From Neolewinella aquimaris (GTDB taxonomy: Bacteria > Bacteroidota > Bacteroidia > Chitinophagales > Saprospiraceae), in assembly GCF_014197245.1 (NCBI RefSeq), contig NZ_JACIFF010000010.1, positions 111,595-175,594 on the forward strand: a stretch of DNA of 64,000 nt, read 5' to 3'. Made by a program: the position numbers and the translations under genes. Numbering within the stretch: position 1 is the stretch's first letter; the number at the start of each line of letters is the position of its first letter. A model generated the notes under the pieces. That model was not told where the DNA came from. It saw nothing but the letters and a program-made list of their open reading frames with translations, and searched no databases. Positions 1-7,078 of this stretch are shown here, piece after piece.

Positions 1-648
1 CGGCCCCACTTTTCGTACGGCCTGATTGCCCTCAACGTTTTGGTCTTTGCTTACCAGTATAGTCTGGGAATGGAGGCCGGCCAGGAGTTTGTTTATATGT
101 GGGGTACGATTCCTGAGCGCATTCAGTCGGGCAGTGGGTACGCCACCCTCATCACGAGTATGTTTTTGCACGGTGGGTGGCTGCACTTACTCGGGAACAT
201 GCTGTACCTCTGGATTTTTTCCGACAACATCGAAGCGACGATCGGAAGCCCTAAGTTCATCGTTTTCTACCTGCTGGGCGGACTGGCGGCGGGTTTGTGC
301 CACATCTACTTCAACAGCGGCAGTCCGATCCCCGCGGTGGGTGCCAGCGGGGCGCTTTCGGCGGTGATGGGTGCCTACATCGTGCTCTTTCCCCGTTCCA
401 ACGTGCGGGGGTATTTTTTCTTTTTTCGCATCACGGTACCGGCCTTTTTGTTCCTGGGATTCTGGTTTTACCAGCAGTCGTCGGCCGGCTTTGCCAGTCT
501 GCAGGATAGTGCCGGCACGGGCATCGCGTGGTGGGCCCACATCGGCGGCTTCGTCTTCGGGGTGCTGGCGGGATTCTACTTCCGGGCCACCCACTACATT
601 CCCCGCCACTCCGACGGCTACGCCTCGGGCGACGACATTACCTTCTAG
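1..648 (+). CDS. Rhomboid-family intramembrane serine protease, 5' end cut by window edge
   Basis: The reading frame is open from base 1, so the true start lies upstream. What remains shows rhomboid hallmarks: the HGGWLHLLGNMLYLWIF helix (from about base 169), the catalytic serine in VGASGALSAVMGAY (Ser codon 346-348) and the catalytic histidine in WWAHIGGF (His codon 538-540). Several hydrophobic helices surround these. Rhomboids cleave transmembrane substrates inside the inner membrane; the substrate here is unknown. The charged C-terminal tail is short. The TAG stop is followed at once by a palindromic repeat (family C), whose first bases overlap the stop. Confidence 0.93.
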   Translation, partial: RPHFSYGLIALNVLVFAYQYSLGMEAGQEFVYMWGTIPERIQSGSGYATLITSMFLHGGWLHLLGNMLYLWIFSDNIEATIGSPKFIVFYLLGGLAAGLCHIYFNSGSPIPAVGASGALSAVMGAYIVLFPRSNVRGYFFFFRITVPAFLFLGFWFYQQSSAGFASLQDSAGTGIAWWAHIGGFVFGVLAGFYFRATHYIPRHSDGYASGDDITF

Positions 649-735
649 TACAGTGCGGCCTCACCCGATAGCTATCGGGGCGCAAGTACAACGCGGTCTC
701 AGACCGCGCAGGCAAAATGCGGCCTCCGGCCGCGC
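647..735. repeat. Family C palindromic repeat cluster, copy 1
   Basis: Three short palindromes follow the rhomboid stop codon: CCCGATAGCTATCGGG (664-679), GCGGTCTCAGACCGC (about 692-706) and GCGGCCTCCGGCCGC (about 719-733). They are joined by AGTACA/AAGTACAA linkers. The AG of the stop codon belongs to the first AGTACA. Related copies lie at about 25059-25110 and 33434-33500. The strand is not defined and the function is unknown. Confidence 0.7.
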
Positions 736-999
736 TACGGGATGGAAGGCGACTTCCAAAAAGCGGCGTGCGTTCCTGGTGTAACAATTATCCGGCATGG
801 CTAAACGGCTGAAAACAAGCGAAACAAGTGACGGTATTTAAGGCTTTGGCCTAAATTACGAAGTACTAAATATGTGATTGAGTCAGTCGCCGGAGAGGTT
901 TGTGGTAACTCGACCATGAGACTTTATAGGGATTGTATTGACACAACCTTCCTATTTTCCAGTGGATTATTAACTTAGACAAATACCAATTGGTCTGCC
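736..999. other. AT-richer intergenic stretch without a visible gene
   Basis: No convincing coding potential on either strand. Base composition is clearly more AT-rich than the flanks. It must hold the promoter of the small gene at 1000, with TTGACA near 937 and TATTTTCC near 951, but spacing and match are too poor to call a promoter. Confidence 0.4.
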
Positions 1000-1215
1000 A
1001 TGCCCACCTCTCACCTCACCCGCGAAGAACTTAAGTCCGCCATGCGCGCGCTCCTCATCCGTGAACCCGAGCTCTTCTTCGAAGTAGTCCAGGAACTGCG
1101 GGAGGAAGTAGAAGGAGTGCCGGCCTCCGAGCACGCCACCGAACAGGAAAAATGGCGGGCGATGATCGAGGAGGAATTTATCCAGCTGGGGGAGGTGTTT
1201 CGGGGGTTTGCGTAG
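1000..1215 (+). CDS. Small hypothetical protein, 71 aa, possible antitoxin-like
   Basis: Starts at ATG 1000 (MPTSHLTREEL) and encodes a 71-residue, acidic, wholly helical-looking protein with no signal peptide or membrane segment. Ending such as EEEFIQLGEVFRGFA and the size resemble small uncharacterised Bacteroidota proteins and some type II antitoxins, but no toxin gene is adjacent, so that role is only a guess. It lies alone between an AT-rich stretch and a repeat cluster. The TAG stop is seven bases from the first family A arm, which fits the window-wide habit of repeats sitting at gene 3' ends. Confidence 0.6.
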   Translation: MPTSHLTREELKSAMRALLIREPELFFEVVQELREEVEGVPASEHATEQEKWRAMIEEEFIQLGEVFRGFA

Positions 1216-1222
1216 TCGGGCC

Positions 1223-1556
1223 CCTCGTCGGCCGAGCCTAAGCTCGTCCGCCGAGTCGGGCCCTACGGGGTGTGCATTCCCGTGCGGTAGCCAAATGGTA
1301 CATGGTACATCGGAAACGGTATATTGTAAATCCCCCCGGCTCAGTCGGCGGATGAGCCTCGTACCTCGGTCGGCCGACGACTGGCCCCTCGTCGGCCGAG
1401 CCTGCGCTCGTCCGCCGAGTCGGGCCCTGAACAAGCATCATCACAAGCAACTGCTGAATTACCCTACTAGCTAGTCGGCGGACGAGCCTCGTGCCTCGGT
1501 CGGCCGACGACGTGCCTCGGTCGGCCGACGACGTCTTACCCGGTCGGCCGACGACC
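1223..1556. repeat. Family A repeat array, set 1 (two units plus partial end copies)
   Basis: Each unit has a left arm (1223-1258, 1387-1422) and an imperfectly complementary right arm (1343-1380, 1473-1510) around a variable middle of 84 or 50 bases. The right-arm end CGGTCGGCCGACGAC is then repeated twice more up to 1556. The final copy runs into the convergent NUDIX gene and supplies its last codons and stop. Two further sets with a more uniform middle lie at 25160-25515 and 26396-26768. Confidence 0.85.
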
Positions 1557-2186
1557 TAATTCAACCAACTCGCCAACGATCATGGCCGTCGCGCCCCACA
1601 CCGCTTCGCCGGCGACAACCCAGTGGGGAACCTCCTTCAGGATCATTCCGTTGAAGAGCCTTTTGTCGTGGAAGGCTACGGCATCGTTGGCAAAAAATCC
1701 GGCCAGGGGCAACTCCAGAATGCGTTCCACTTCACTCGCCTGCGGCACCAGCGTCGGGCGATGGGGGAGGTAGCCTACGAAGGGATTGACCAGGTAGTTG
1801 CTGATGGGAATGTATAGGGGAGTCAGTTCGCCGATGAGTTCGACTGCGTCGGGGTCAATGCCGACCTCCTCGTGGGCTTCGCGGAGGGCGGTAGCGGCGG
1901 GACTGACATCGCTAGCGTCCGCTGCCCCGCCAGGAAAGGAAATTTGTCCGCCGTGGCGGTCGCCGGGAGGACTAGTCCGTTGGATGAAGAGCAGCTTCAT
2001 TTCATCCCGAACGGGATAAATCAACGCGAGGACGGAGGCTGAGCGGGCGGTATCCGGTGCCTGGGAATATTCCTGGCGGAGTGCGTGGCCCATGATCTCC
2101 TGGGCCGGGTATCCAGGCAATTGTCCGGTAGAGAGGCCTTTACGGATTCGATCGAGGTAGTCGGTACCCGCTGCGGCAGCCGCCAT
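1536..2186 (-). CDS. NUDIX hydrolase, CoA pyrophosphatase (NudL) type
   Basis: A 216-residue protein with the Nudix region FPGGAADASD...ALREAHEEVGID. The lack of the usual Glu in the first half and the GGAxDxxD pattern match the NudL/UPF0035 subgroup, which cleaves CoA and its derivatives to phosphopantetheine and 3',5'-ADP; substrate assignment is by family only. The start ATG directly follows the TAG stop of hemD, so the two are surely co-transcribed. The C terminus is odd: the last residues RRPTG and the TAA stop are encoded by a partial copy of the family A repeat, so the ancestral end was probably replaced. Confidence 0.88.
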   Translation of the reverse strand: MAAAAAGTDYLDRIRKGLSTGQLPGYPAQEIMGHALRQEYSQAPDTARSASVLALIYPVRDEMKLLFIQRTSPPGDRHGGQISFPGGAADASDVSPAATALREAHEEVGIDPDAVELIGELTPLYIPISNYLVNPFVGYLPHRPTLVPQASEVERILELPLAGFFANDAVAFHDKRLFNGMILKEVPHWVVAGEAVWGATAMIVGELVELGRRPTG

Positions 2187-2966
2187 CTACTTTTTGTTGG
2201 ACTTCTTCAGGTAGTTCTCCAGGGCCATGCCCATGCTGGGCACTTTGGGGGGATCGGGGGCGATATTGACGGTCAGGCCGTGTTTTTCGACGGCAGCGGT
2301 GGTCTTGCGGCCGGCAACGGCAAGGCGGGTGTCCCGTTGCTTGAAGTCGGGGAAGTTCTCGTAGAGAGAGTCAATGCCGAGTGGACTGTAGAAGATGATC
2401 ACGTCGTAGAATACGCTGGTGAGGTCACTCAGGTCGGCGGACACCGTGAGGTACATGAGGGCGGGCGTCCAGTCGAAATTGTTCTCGTCGAGGTACTGGG
2501 CCACGAACTCGGAGCCGAGGTTGCCGGTGGGGAGGAGAAATTTCTCCTTGCTCCGGTGCTTTTTGAGGGTAGGAGCCAGATCCTGGATGGTCCGCTGGCC
2601 GTAGAACACCTTGCGCTTGCGGTAAACGATGAATTTCTGCAGGTAATTGGCAATTGCCTCGGTCATGCAGTAGTACTTCGTATCCTGGCTCATTTCGATA
2701 CGCAACGCCTTGCAGAGTCGGAAGAAGTGCTCGATGGCCAGCTTAGAGGTAAAGATGATGGCCGTGAACTCGTCGGGACGTATCCGTTCTTTCCGAAATT
2801 CCTTTTCCGACAGTCCTTTCACCTCGATGAAGGGGCGCCAGTCGATTTTAAGGTCGTATTTCTCCTCCAGTTTGGCGAACGGGCTCCGCTCGGGCTCTGG
2901 CTGGGAGACCAGGATGGTACGTATGGGTTTGTACCCTTCCTGTGGGGATTGACTTTCAGCCGCCAT
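2187..2966 (-). CDS. hemD: Uroporphyrinogen-III synthase
   Basis: A 259-residue cytosolic protein that closes hydroxymethylbilane to uroporphyrinogen III in haem and sirohaem synthesis. Sequence features fit the Bacteroidota HemD type: an N-terminal IRTILVSQPEP strand, IIFTSKLAIEHFF in the first domain, and DVIIFYSPLGIDSLYENFP plus LAVAGRKTTAAVEKHGL in the second. It follows the DUF4271 gene by 42 bases and abuts the NUDIX gene. This hemD-DUF4271 pairing is common in the phylum. Overall similarity in this family is low, but the order of motifs and the neighbour make the call firm. Confidence 0.9.
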   Translation of the reverse strand: MAAESQSPQEGYKPIRTILVSQPEPERSPFAKLEEKYDLKIDWRPFIEVKGLSEKEFRKERIRPDEFTAIIFTSKLAIEHFFRLCKALRIEMSQDTKYYCMTEAIANYLQKFIVYRKRKVFYGQRTIQDLAPTLKKHRSKEKFLLPTGNLGSEFVAQYLDENNFDWTPALMYLTVSADLSDLTSVFYDVIIFYSPLGIDSLYENFPDFKQRDTRLAVAGRKTTAAVEKHGLTVNIAPDPPKVPSMGMALENYLKKSNKK

Positions 2967-3008
2967 AGGTGTCGATTGTAATCAGTGAGTCTTTTAGGGA
3001 TCCTCCGC

Positions 3009-3866
3009 TTAGTTAAATGTGTTGCTCAGATAGTGGTATAATAGGAGCAGAGGAGCAATTTCGATGGTGCAAATATATAACAAAAAATGCAGCGGTCTAC
3101 TGCCCACATATCGGTTGGCAATGAACAGGCCCCGCAATAGGTGCAGTAAATAGATGAGCACCAGTATCCCAAATCCTCCGTACAGGAAGTAAGGGCGCCA
3201 CGGCACCGGCGCATAGCTAATCAGTAGATTTACGGGGACCAACAACAAACCGGTAAGGATGGAAAACACCATCAGGGCAAAGGCATACCGGCTTAATTCC
3301 TTGCGCAACGAGTAAATACGGCCCAGTAGCATTAGTACCACGAATTTAAGTCCGACCGCCGATGCCACGATCAGGCTTAAGGTGAGCCAGCTCCCCCAAA
3401 TACCCATCCCGAGCCCCACTCCATACTCCGCGGCAAATAGATATAAATAGAAGCCAGCCGACAACAAAAAGAAGGTGTAACACAACCAAAGCGCCCTGAC
3501 CTGCCCTCCGGAACGCCGTCGGTACAGCTGCGTCATCACGTTGTCGTTAAAGATGGCCGAGATGCACTGCCGCAGCAACCCACGAAACAGCACGTAAAGG
3601 CTTGCCATGGTAAGCAGGAGCAGTAGGTGAATAAATATGACGCCCCGCCCACCCCGCGGTTCAGCTCCGCTTGCTACGGGTTGCAAACGCACACTGGCCG
3701 GTGCGTCCTCCTGGTGAACGTCGAAGGGGTTGACCGAACTGTCGGGCGGTGCGGTGCGATCCTCCTCGGCCAGCCGGTCCGTAAGCTCGAAGGGGTTTTG
3801 CCCCGACTGCCCCGCGAGTGCCGGAAGGAGTACGATCAGCCACAAAATGGTGAGGAAATGCCGCAA
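3009..3866 (-). CDS. DUF4271 multi-pass membrane protein
   Basis: A 285-residue protein with an N-terminal signal-like segment (MRHFLTILWLIVLLPALAG), a polar proline- and acid-rich stretch (about 20-75) and then about seven hydrophobic helices. The region around YLLHLLRGLFIANRYVGSRPLHFLLYICTIEI and the position next to hemD are typical of DUF4271 proteins of Bacteroidota. No biochemical function is established. Genomic pairing with hemD, and here also with feoAB, suggests a role linked to tetrapyrrole or iron metabolism at the membrane, but that is inference. Confidence 0.85.
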   Translation of the reverse strand: MRHFLTILWLIVLLPALAGQSGQNPFELTDRLAEEDRTAPPDSSVNPFDVHQEDAPASVRLQPVASGAEPRGGRGVIFIHLLLLLTMASLYVLFRGLLRQCISAIFNDNVMTQLYRRRSGGQVRALWLCYTFFLLSAGFYLYLFAAEYGVGLGMGIWGSWLTLSLIVASAVGLKFVVLMLLGRIYSLRKELSRYAFALMVFSILTGLLLVPVNLLISYAPVPWRPYFLYGGFGILVLIYLLHLLRGLFIANRYVGSRPLHFLLYICTIEIAPLLLLYHYLSNTFN

Positions 3867-3915
3867 GATTCGAAAGGTCAGAAGGGCAAAGGTACGGCCT
3901 GAAGCGCGTGGAGGG

Positions 3916-6081
3916 TTACGCCAGCAATTGGTACACTACCATGGCACCCACGTAGGCGATGACCGTCATAAAGGTGAACTGAATGGCCGGCCACTTCCAG
4001 CTGTTGGTCTCCCGCTTGGTGACGGCCAGGGTAGACATGCACATCATCGCAAAAACGTAGAAAATGAGCAGGCTCCAGGCGGTAGCCCGGTTGTATGTCG
4101 GTTCGCCCGTGACCGGATTGCGCTCCTCGGCCATGCGCTCGCGGATACGAAACTCATCGTCGGAGCTGCCCACGCTGTAAATGGTAGCCATGGTACCCAC
4201 AAATACCTCGCGGGCGGCAAAACTGGTCAGCAGCGCGATCCCAATCTTCCAGTCGTAGCCCAGGGGGCGAATGACGGGCTCGATAAACTTGCCGAGGTGA
4301 CCCGCATAGCTCGCTTCCAGCCGTTCGGAGGCCAGCAGGTCAGCTGCTTCGGCTTCAGTCAGCTCCTGCGCCACCGCCGTTTCCTCCACCTGCGCTTCGG
4401 CGGCAGCCATGTCACGCGCGGGGCCGTAAGTAGATGCGGCCCACAGGACGATGCTGATGAGCAGGATGATCTTGCCGGCTTCGAGTACGAAGGTCTTCGA
4501 CTTTTGCCACACCGTGGTGGTAACGTTGCGCCACACCGGCGTACGGTAATCCGGCAGTTCGAGCATCAGGAAGCTCCGGTCGGGGGTGTGCAGCAGCAGC
4601 TTGAAGGCCAGGGCCGAAAGCATGGCACTGGCGATACCCAGAAAATAAAGTCCGGCAAAGGCAAGCCCCTGCAGACCAATGAGCCCGTCGAGGTAGGTGA
4701 CCTGCGGAACGGCGAAGGAAATCAGGATGACGTAGACGGGAATTCGGGCCGAACAGGACGTAAGCGGCGTGACCAGAATCGTGAGCAGCCGCTCCTTCCA
4801 GTTGGCGATCGTGCGCGTGCTCATGATGGCCGGAATGGCACAGGCGTGGCCACTGATCAGGGCCACCACCGAGCGACCATTAAGGCCGAACCGCTGCATC
4901 AGGCTGTCGAACATGTAGGCGGCCCGCGCCAGGTAACCGACCTCCTCCAGGATGGCAATGAAGAAAAACAGAATGGCAATTTGCGGTACGAAAACCAGCA
5001 CACCGCCCAGTCCGGCGATGATGCCATCCACCAGCATGTCCGTGAACCAACCCTCGGAAAGGGTGGTCCGAATCGTCTCTCCGAGGGTGCCGAAGGTGAG
5101 TTCGATGAGGTCCATCGGCACGCTCGCCCACGCGAAGAGCGCCTGAAAGAGCAGCAGCATCAGCACGACGAAGATGATCGGGCCGAAAATGGGGTGGGTA
5201 ACGATGTTGTCGATCCGGTCGCTGTAGGAGTTCGTGTCACCGGCGTGGCGCACGGTCGACTTCACGATGGGCTCAAAGCTATTGTAGCGGTCCATCGTTT
5301 CCTCCACCTGGGCGCGCAGGCTGTGGAAGCCGTGACGGACGCGGGCGGTCTGCACCTTGTGGCGGGTACGCTCGGGAATGTGCTTCAGCCAGGGGGCGTG
5401 GTGGGTGAGCAGCAGGGCGTGGTAATCGTTGCGGGCGGGCAGTTCGCGGCGCAGTTCGCCCAGGACGTCGCGGGCACTGGCACCGGGTTCGTAGAAGGGT
5501 TGGCGGGGACGGAAAGCATCCGGGGCCCGCAGCAGGTCGGTGATGGCGGCCTTCAGCTCCGTGATGCCCCGGTGGTCCCGGCTACTGACCGGTAGTACGG
5601 GTACGCCGAGTTCCTTGCTGAGGCGGGGAATATCCACCGTCAGGCCGTCGCTTTCCATCAGGTCGGCCATGTTGAGCACCAGAATCATGGGCAGGTCCAG
5701 GTCCCTGAGCTGGGTAAAGAGCAGCAGGTGCTTATCGAGCTTGGTGATGTCGGCCACGTACACGATGGCATCCGGGAACAGGTCGCCGGCGGGGTTGGTG
5801 AGTTCCTGCACGACCAGGCGCTCGTCGAGGCTGGTGGGATAGCAGCTGTAGGCCCCGGGGAAGTCAATCAGCTCCACGGTGGGTAGTCCGGGCAGTCGGA
5901 GCATGCCGGCTTTCTTCTCTACCGTTACGCCGGGGAAGTTGCCGATCCGTTGCCGCAGACCGGTGAGTATATTGAAGAGGGAGGATTTTCCGCTGTTGGG
6001 GTTGCCTACCAGGCCGACGACGGGGGTGGCCTTTATTTGACCATGATGCATGCCAGCTCTTTCTTTCGCAACGCCAGACAC
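3916..6081 (-). CDS. feoB: Ferrous iron transporter B
   Basis: A 721-residue fusion of an N-terminal G domain and a membrane permease that imports Fe2+. The G domain shows G1 GNPNSGKSS (residues 26-34), G3 DFPG (about 73-76), G4 LNMAD and G5 PVSS, followed by the helical FeoB spacer and two Gate-type segments with repeated hydrophobic helices. A charged alanine/glutamate-rich insert (AAEAQVEETAVAQELTEAEA) sits between membrane parts. The annotated start at 6081 overlaps feoA by 49 bases; the internal ATG at 6051 (MHHGQIKATP) would cut the overlap to 19 bases and is an equal candidate. It heads the feo-DUF4271-hemD run. Confidence 0.96.
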   Translation of the reverse strand: MSGVAKERAGMHHGQIKATPVVGLVGNPNSGKSSLFNILTGLRQRIGNFPGVTVEKKAGMLRLPGLPTVELIDFPGAYSCYPTSLDERLVVQELTNPAGDLFPDAIVYVADITKLDKHLLLFTQLRDLDLPMILVLNMADLMESDGLTVDIPRLSKELGVPVLPVSSRDHRGITELKAAITDLLRAPDAFRPRQPFYEPGASARDVLGELRRELPARNDYHALLLTHHAPWLKHIPERTRHKVQTARVRHGFHSLRAQVEETMDRYNSFEPIVKSTVRHAGDTNSYSDRIDNIVTHPIFGPIIFVVLMLLLFQALFAWASVPMDLIELTFGTLGETIRTTLSEGWFTDMLVDGIIAGLGGVLVFVPQIAILFFFIAILEEVGYLARAAYMFDSLMQRFGLNGRSVVALISGHACAIPAIMSTRTIANWKERLLTILVTPLTSCSARIPVYVILISFAVPQVTYLDGLIGLQGLAFAGLYFLGIASAMLSALAFKLLLHTPDRSFLMLELPDYRTPVWRNVTTTVWQKSKTFVLEAGKIILLISIVLWAASTYGPARDMAAAEAQVEETAVAQELTEAEAADLLASERLEASYAGHLGKFIEPVIRPLGYDWKIGIALLTSFAAREVFVGTMATIYSVGSSDDEFRIRERMAEERNPVTGEPTYNRATAWSLLIFYVFAMMCMSTLAVTKRETNSWKWPAIQFTFMTVIAYVGAMVVYQLLA

Positions 6082-6266
6082 TGTCGGTCAATCTTTACGT
6101 ACCAACTGCCGCCGAAGGGGGATTTTCGCACCACCCGAAGACGGGAGCCGGGGCGTACGCCAATGTCCAGTAGCTTGCCCGCCAGATGCTCGTTCGTAAA
6201 GCGCTCAATGGTGCCGGACTGACCGGGCTTGAACAACGATGCGGCAGCGGGAAGGGTGAAGGGCAT
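6033..6266 (-). CDS. feoA: FeoA-like ferrous iron transport protein A
   Basis: A 77-residue SH3-like protein with the FeoA pattern: FKPGQSGTIERF at the start, LLDIGVRPGSRLRVV in the middle and a hydrophobic end. FeoA proteins help FeoB function at the cytosolic face. The ATG at 6266 was chosen because upstream codons lie in the intergenic region and show no FeoA similarity. Its 3' end overlaps feoB, so translation is likely coupled. On the minus strand, TATCTTCG lies shortly upstream (around 6295-6302) and resembles a TAnnTTTG box. Confidence 0.92.
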   Translation of the reverse strand: MPFTLPAAASLFKPGQSGTIERFTNEHLAGKLLDIGVRPGSRLRVVRKSPFGGSWYVKIDRQCLALRKKELACIMVK

Positions 6267-6405
6267 GAGCGTTGGGTTGGTACGTGAATACGGGGCGAAG
6301 ATACGTAATCGATCACTGTCTATACATAGTCTAAATAAAATAGTTTCCCGCTTCCGCATCCGGCGGCCGCGCAAATGGGCATCGATCGATGTGGTTCCGG
6401 TACCG

Positions 6406-6413
6406 TAGTTTTG
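6406..6413 (+). promoter_or_regulatory. Bacteroidota -7 promoter box TAGTTTTG
   Basis: Exact match to TAnnTTTG, ending 17 bases before the ATG of the SPOR-like lipoprotein. No clear -33 TTG was found at the usual distance. The implied leader is very short. Confidence 0.6.
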
Positions 6414-6429
6414 CCCCAAACTTAGAACC

Positions 6430-7068
6430 ATGAAAAACGCATCGTTTCTTTTCCTTGCCGCCGTACTGCTGGCCGGCTGTTCACCCAAGATCGCGCCCGT
6501 CGTGGGAGAAGACGGCACCGACTGGAATGCCCGCGCCGCCGAATACCGCGAAAACCCCGCCGCCCTGCGCGATTTTGTCGAGGACTGCGAGCGCAGCCAG
6601 GAAGAGATGGCGAACCTGCGGCAGCAGCTTACGGGCTTCGAAAGCCAGAGCGGCGAGATGCAGAACCAGCTCTCCACCGCCGAAGCCTCCGCCGAGCAGG
6701 CTTACCAGGAGATCCAGCAACTGCGCCAGGAACTGGCCGCCATGGAAGCCGCCCGCCAGCCCGACGAGATGATCACCGACCAGCCCGCCGCCCAGGTAAA
6801 GGGGGTAGTCTTCCAGGTGCAACTCGGTGCCTACGCCCAGCAACAGAATAAGGTGAACTCGGACATGGCCACCGGCGACGCCCTCGACCTGACCGACCAG
6901 AACGGCATGCAGAAAGTCGTCGTGAGCCGCTTCCGCACCTACCAGAATGCCGCTAACCTCCGCGACCGCCTCAAGAAGATGGGCGTGAAGGATGCCTTCG
7001 TCGTCGCCATGAACGACGGCCAGCGCATCGACGTGCAGGAAGCCATCCGCATGAGCGGACAAAACTAA
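6430..7068 (+). CDS. Lipoprotein with coiled coil and SPOR-like C-terminal domain
   Basis: A 212-residue protein with a lipoprotein signal (FLAAVLLAGC, Cys 17), a glutamine- and glutamate-rich coiled coil (about residues 55-115) and a C-terminal domain VVFQVQLGAYAQQQN...FRTYQNAANLRDRLKKMGVKDAFVV that has the spacing of SPOR domains. SPOR domains bind denuded peptidoglycan glycans, often at division sites. The lack of Asp at +2 after the Cys (Ser here) fits outer-membrane sorting, though Bacteroidota rules differ. It sits 10 bases upstream of the SpoIIM gene, so the two may be co-transcribed. Confidence 0.8.
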   Translation: MKNASFLFLAAVLLAGCSPKIAPVVGEDGTDWNARAAEYRENPAALRDFVEDCERSQEEMANLRQQLTGFESQSGEMQNQLSTAEASAEQAYQEIQQLRQELAAMEAARQPDEMITDQPAAQVKGVVFQVQLGAYAQQQNKVNSDMATGDALDLTDQNGMQKVVVSRFRTYQNAANLRDRLKKMGVKDAFVVAMNDGQRIDVQEAIRMSGQN

Positions 7069-7078
7069 GCAGCCCACC

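Noticed and set aside
2085..2981. Open frame of 298 codons antisense to hemD
   Set aside because: No recognisable domain and entirely opposite hemD.
3730..5595. Long 621-codon open frame on the plus strand opposite feoB and DUF4271
   Set aside because: It is antisense to a clear feoB with full motifs; low-complexity His/Gly/Arg/Asp-rich translation typical of a GC-rich shadow frame.
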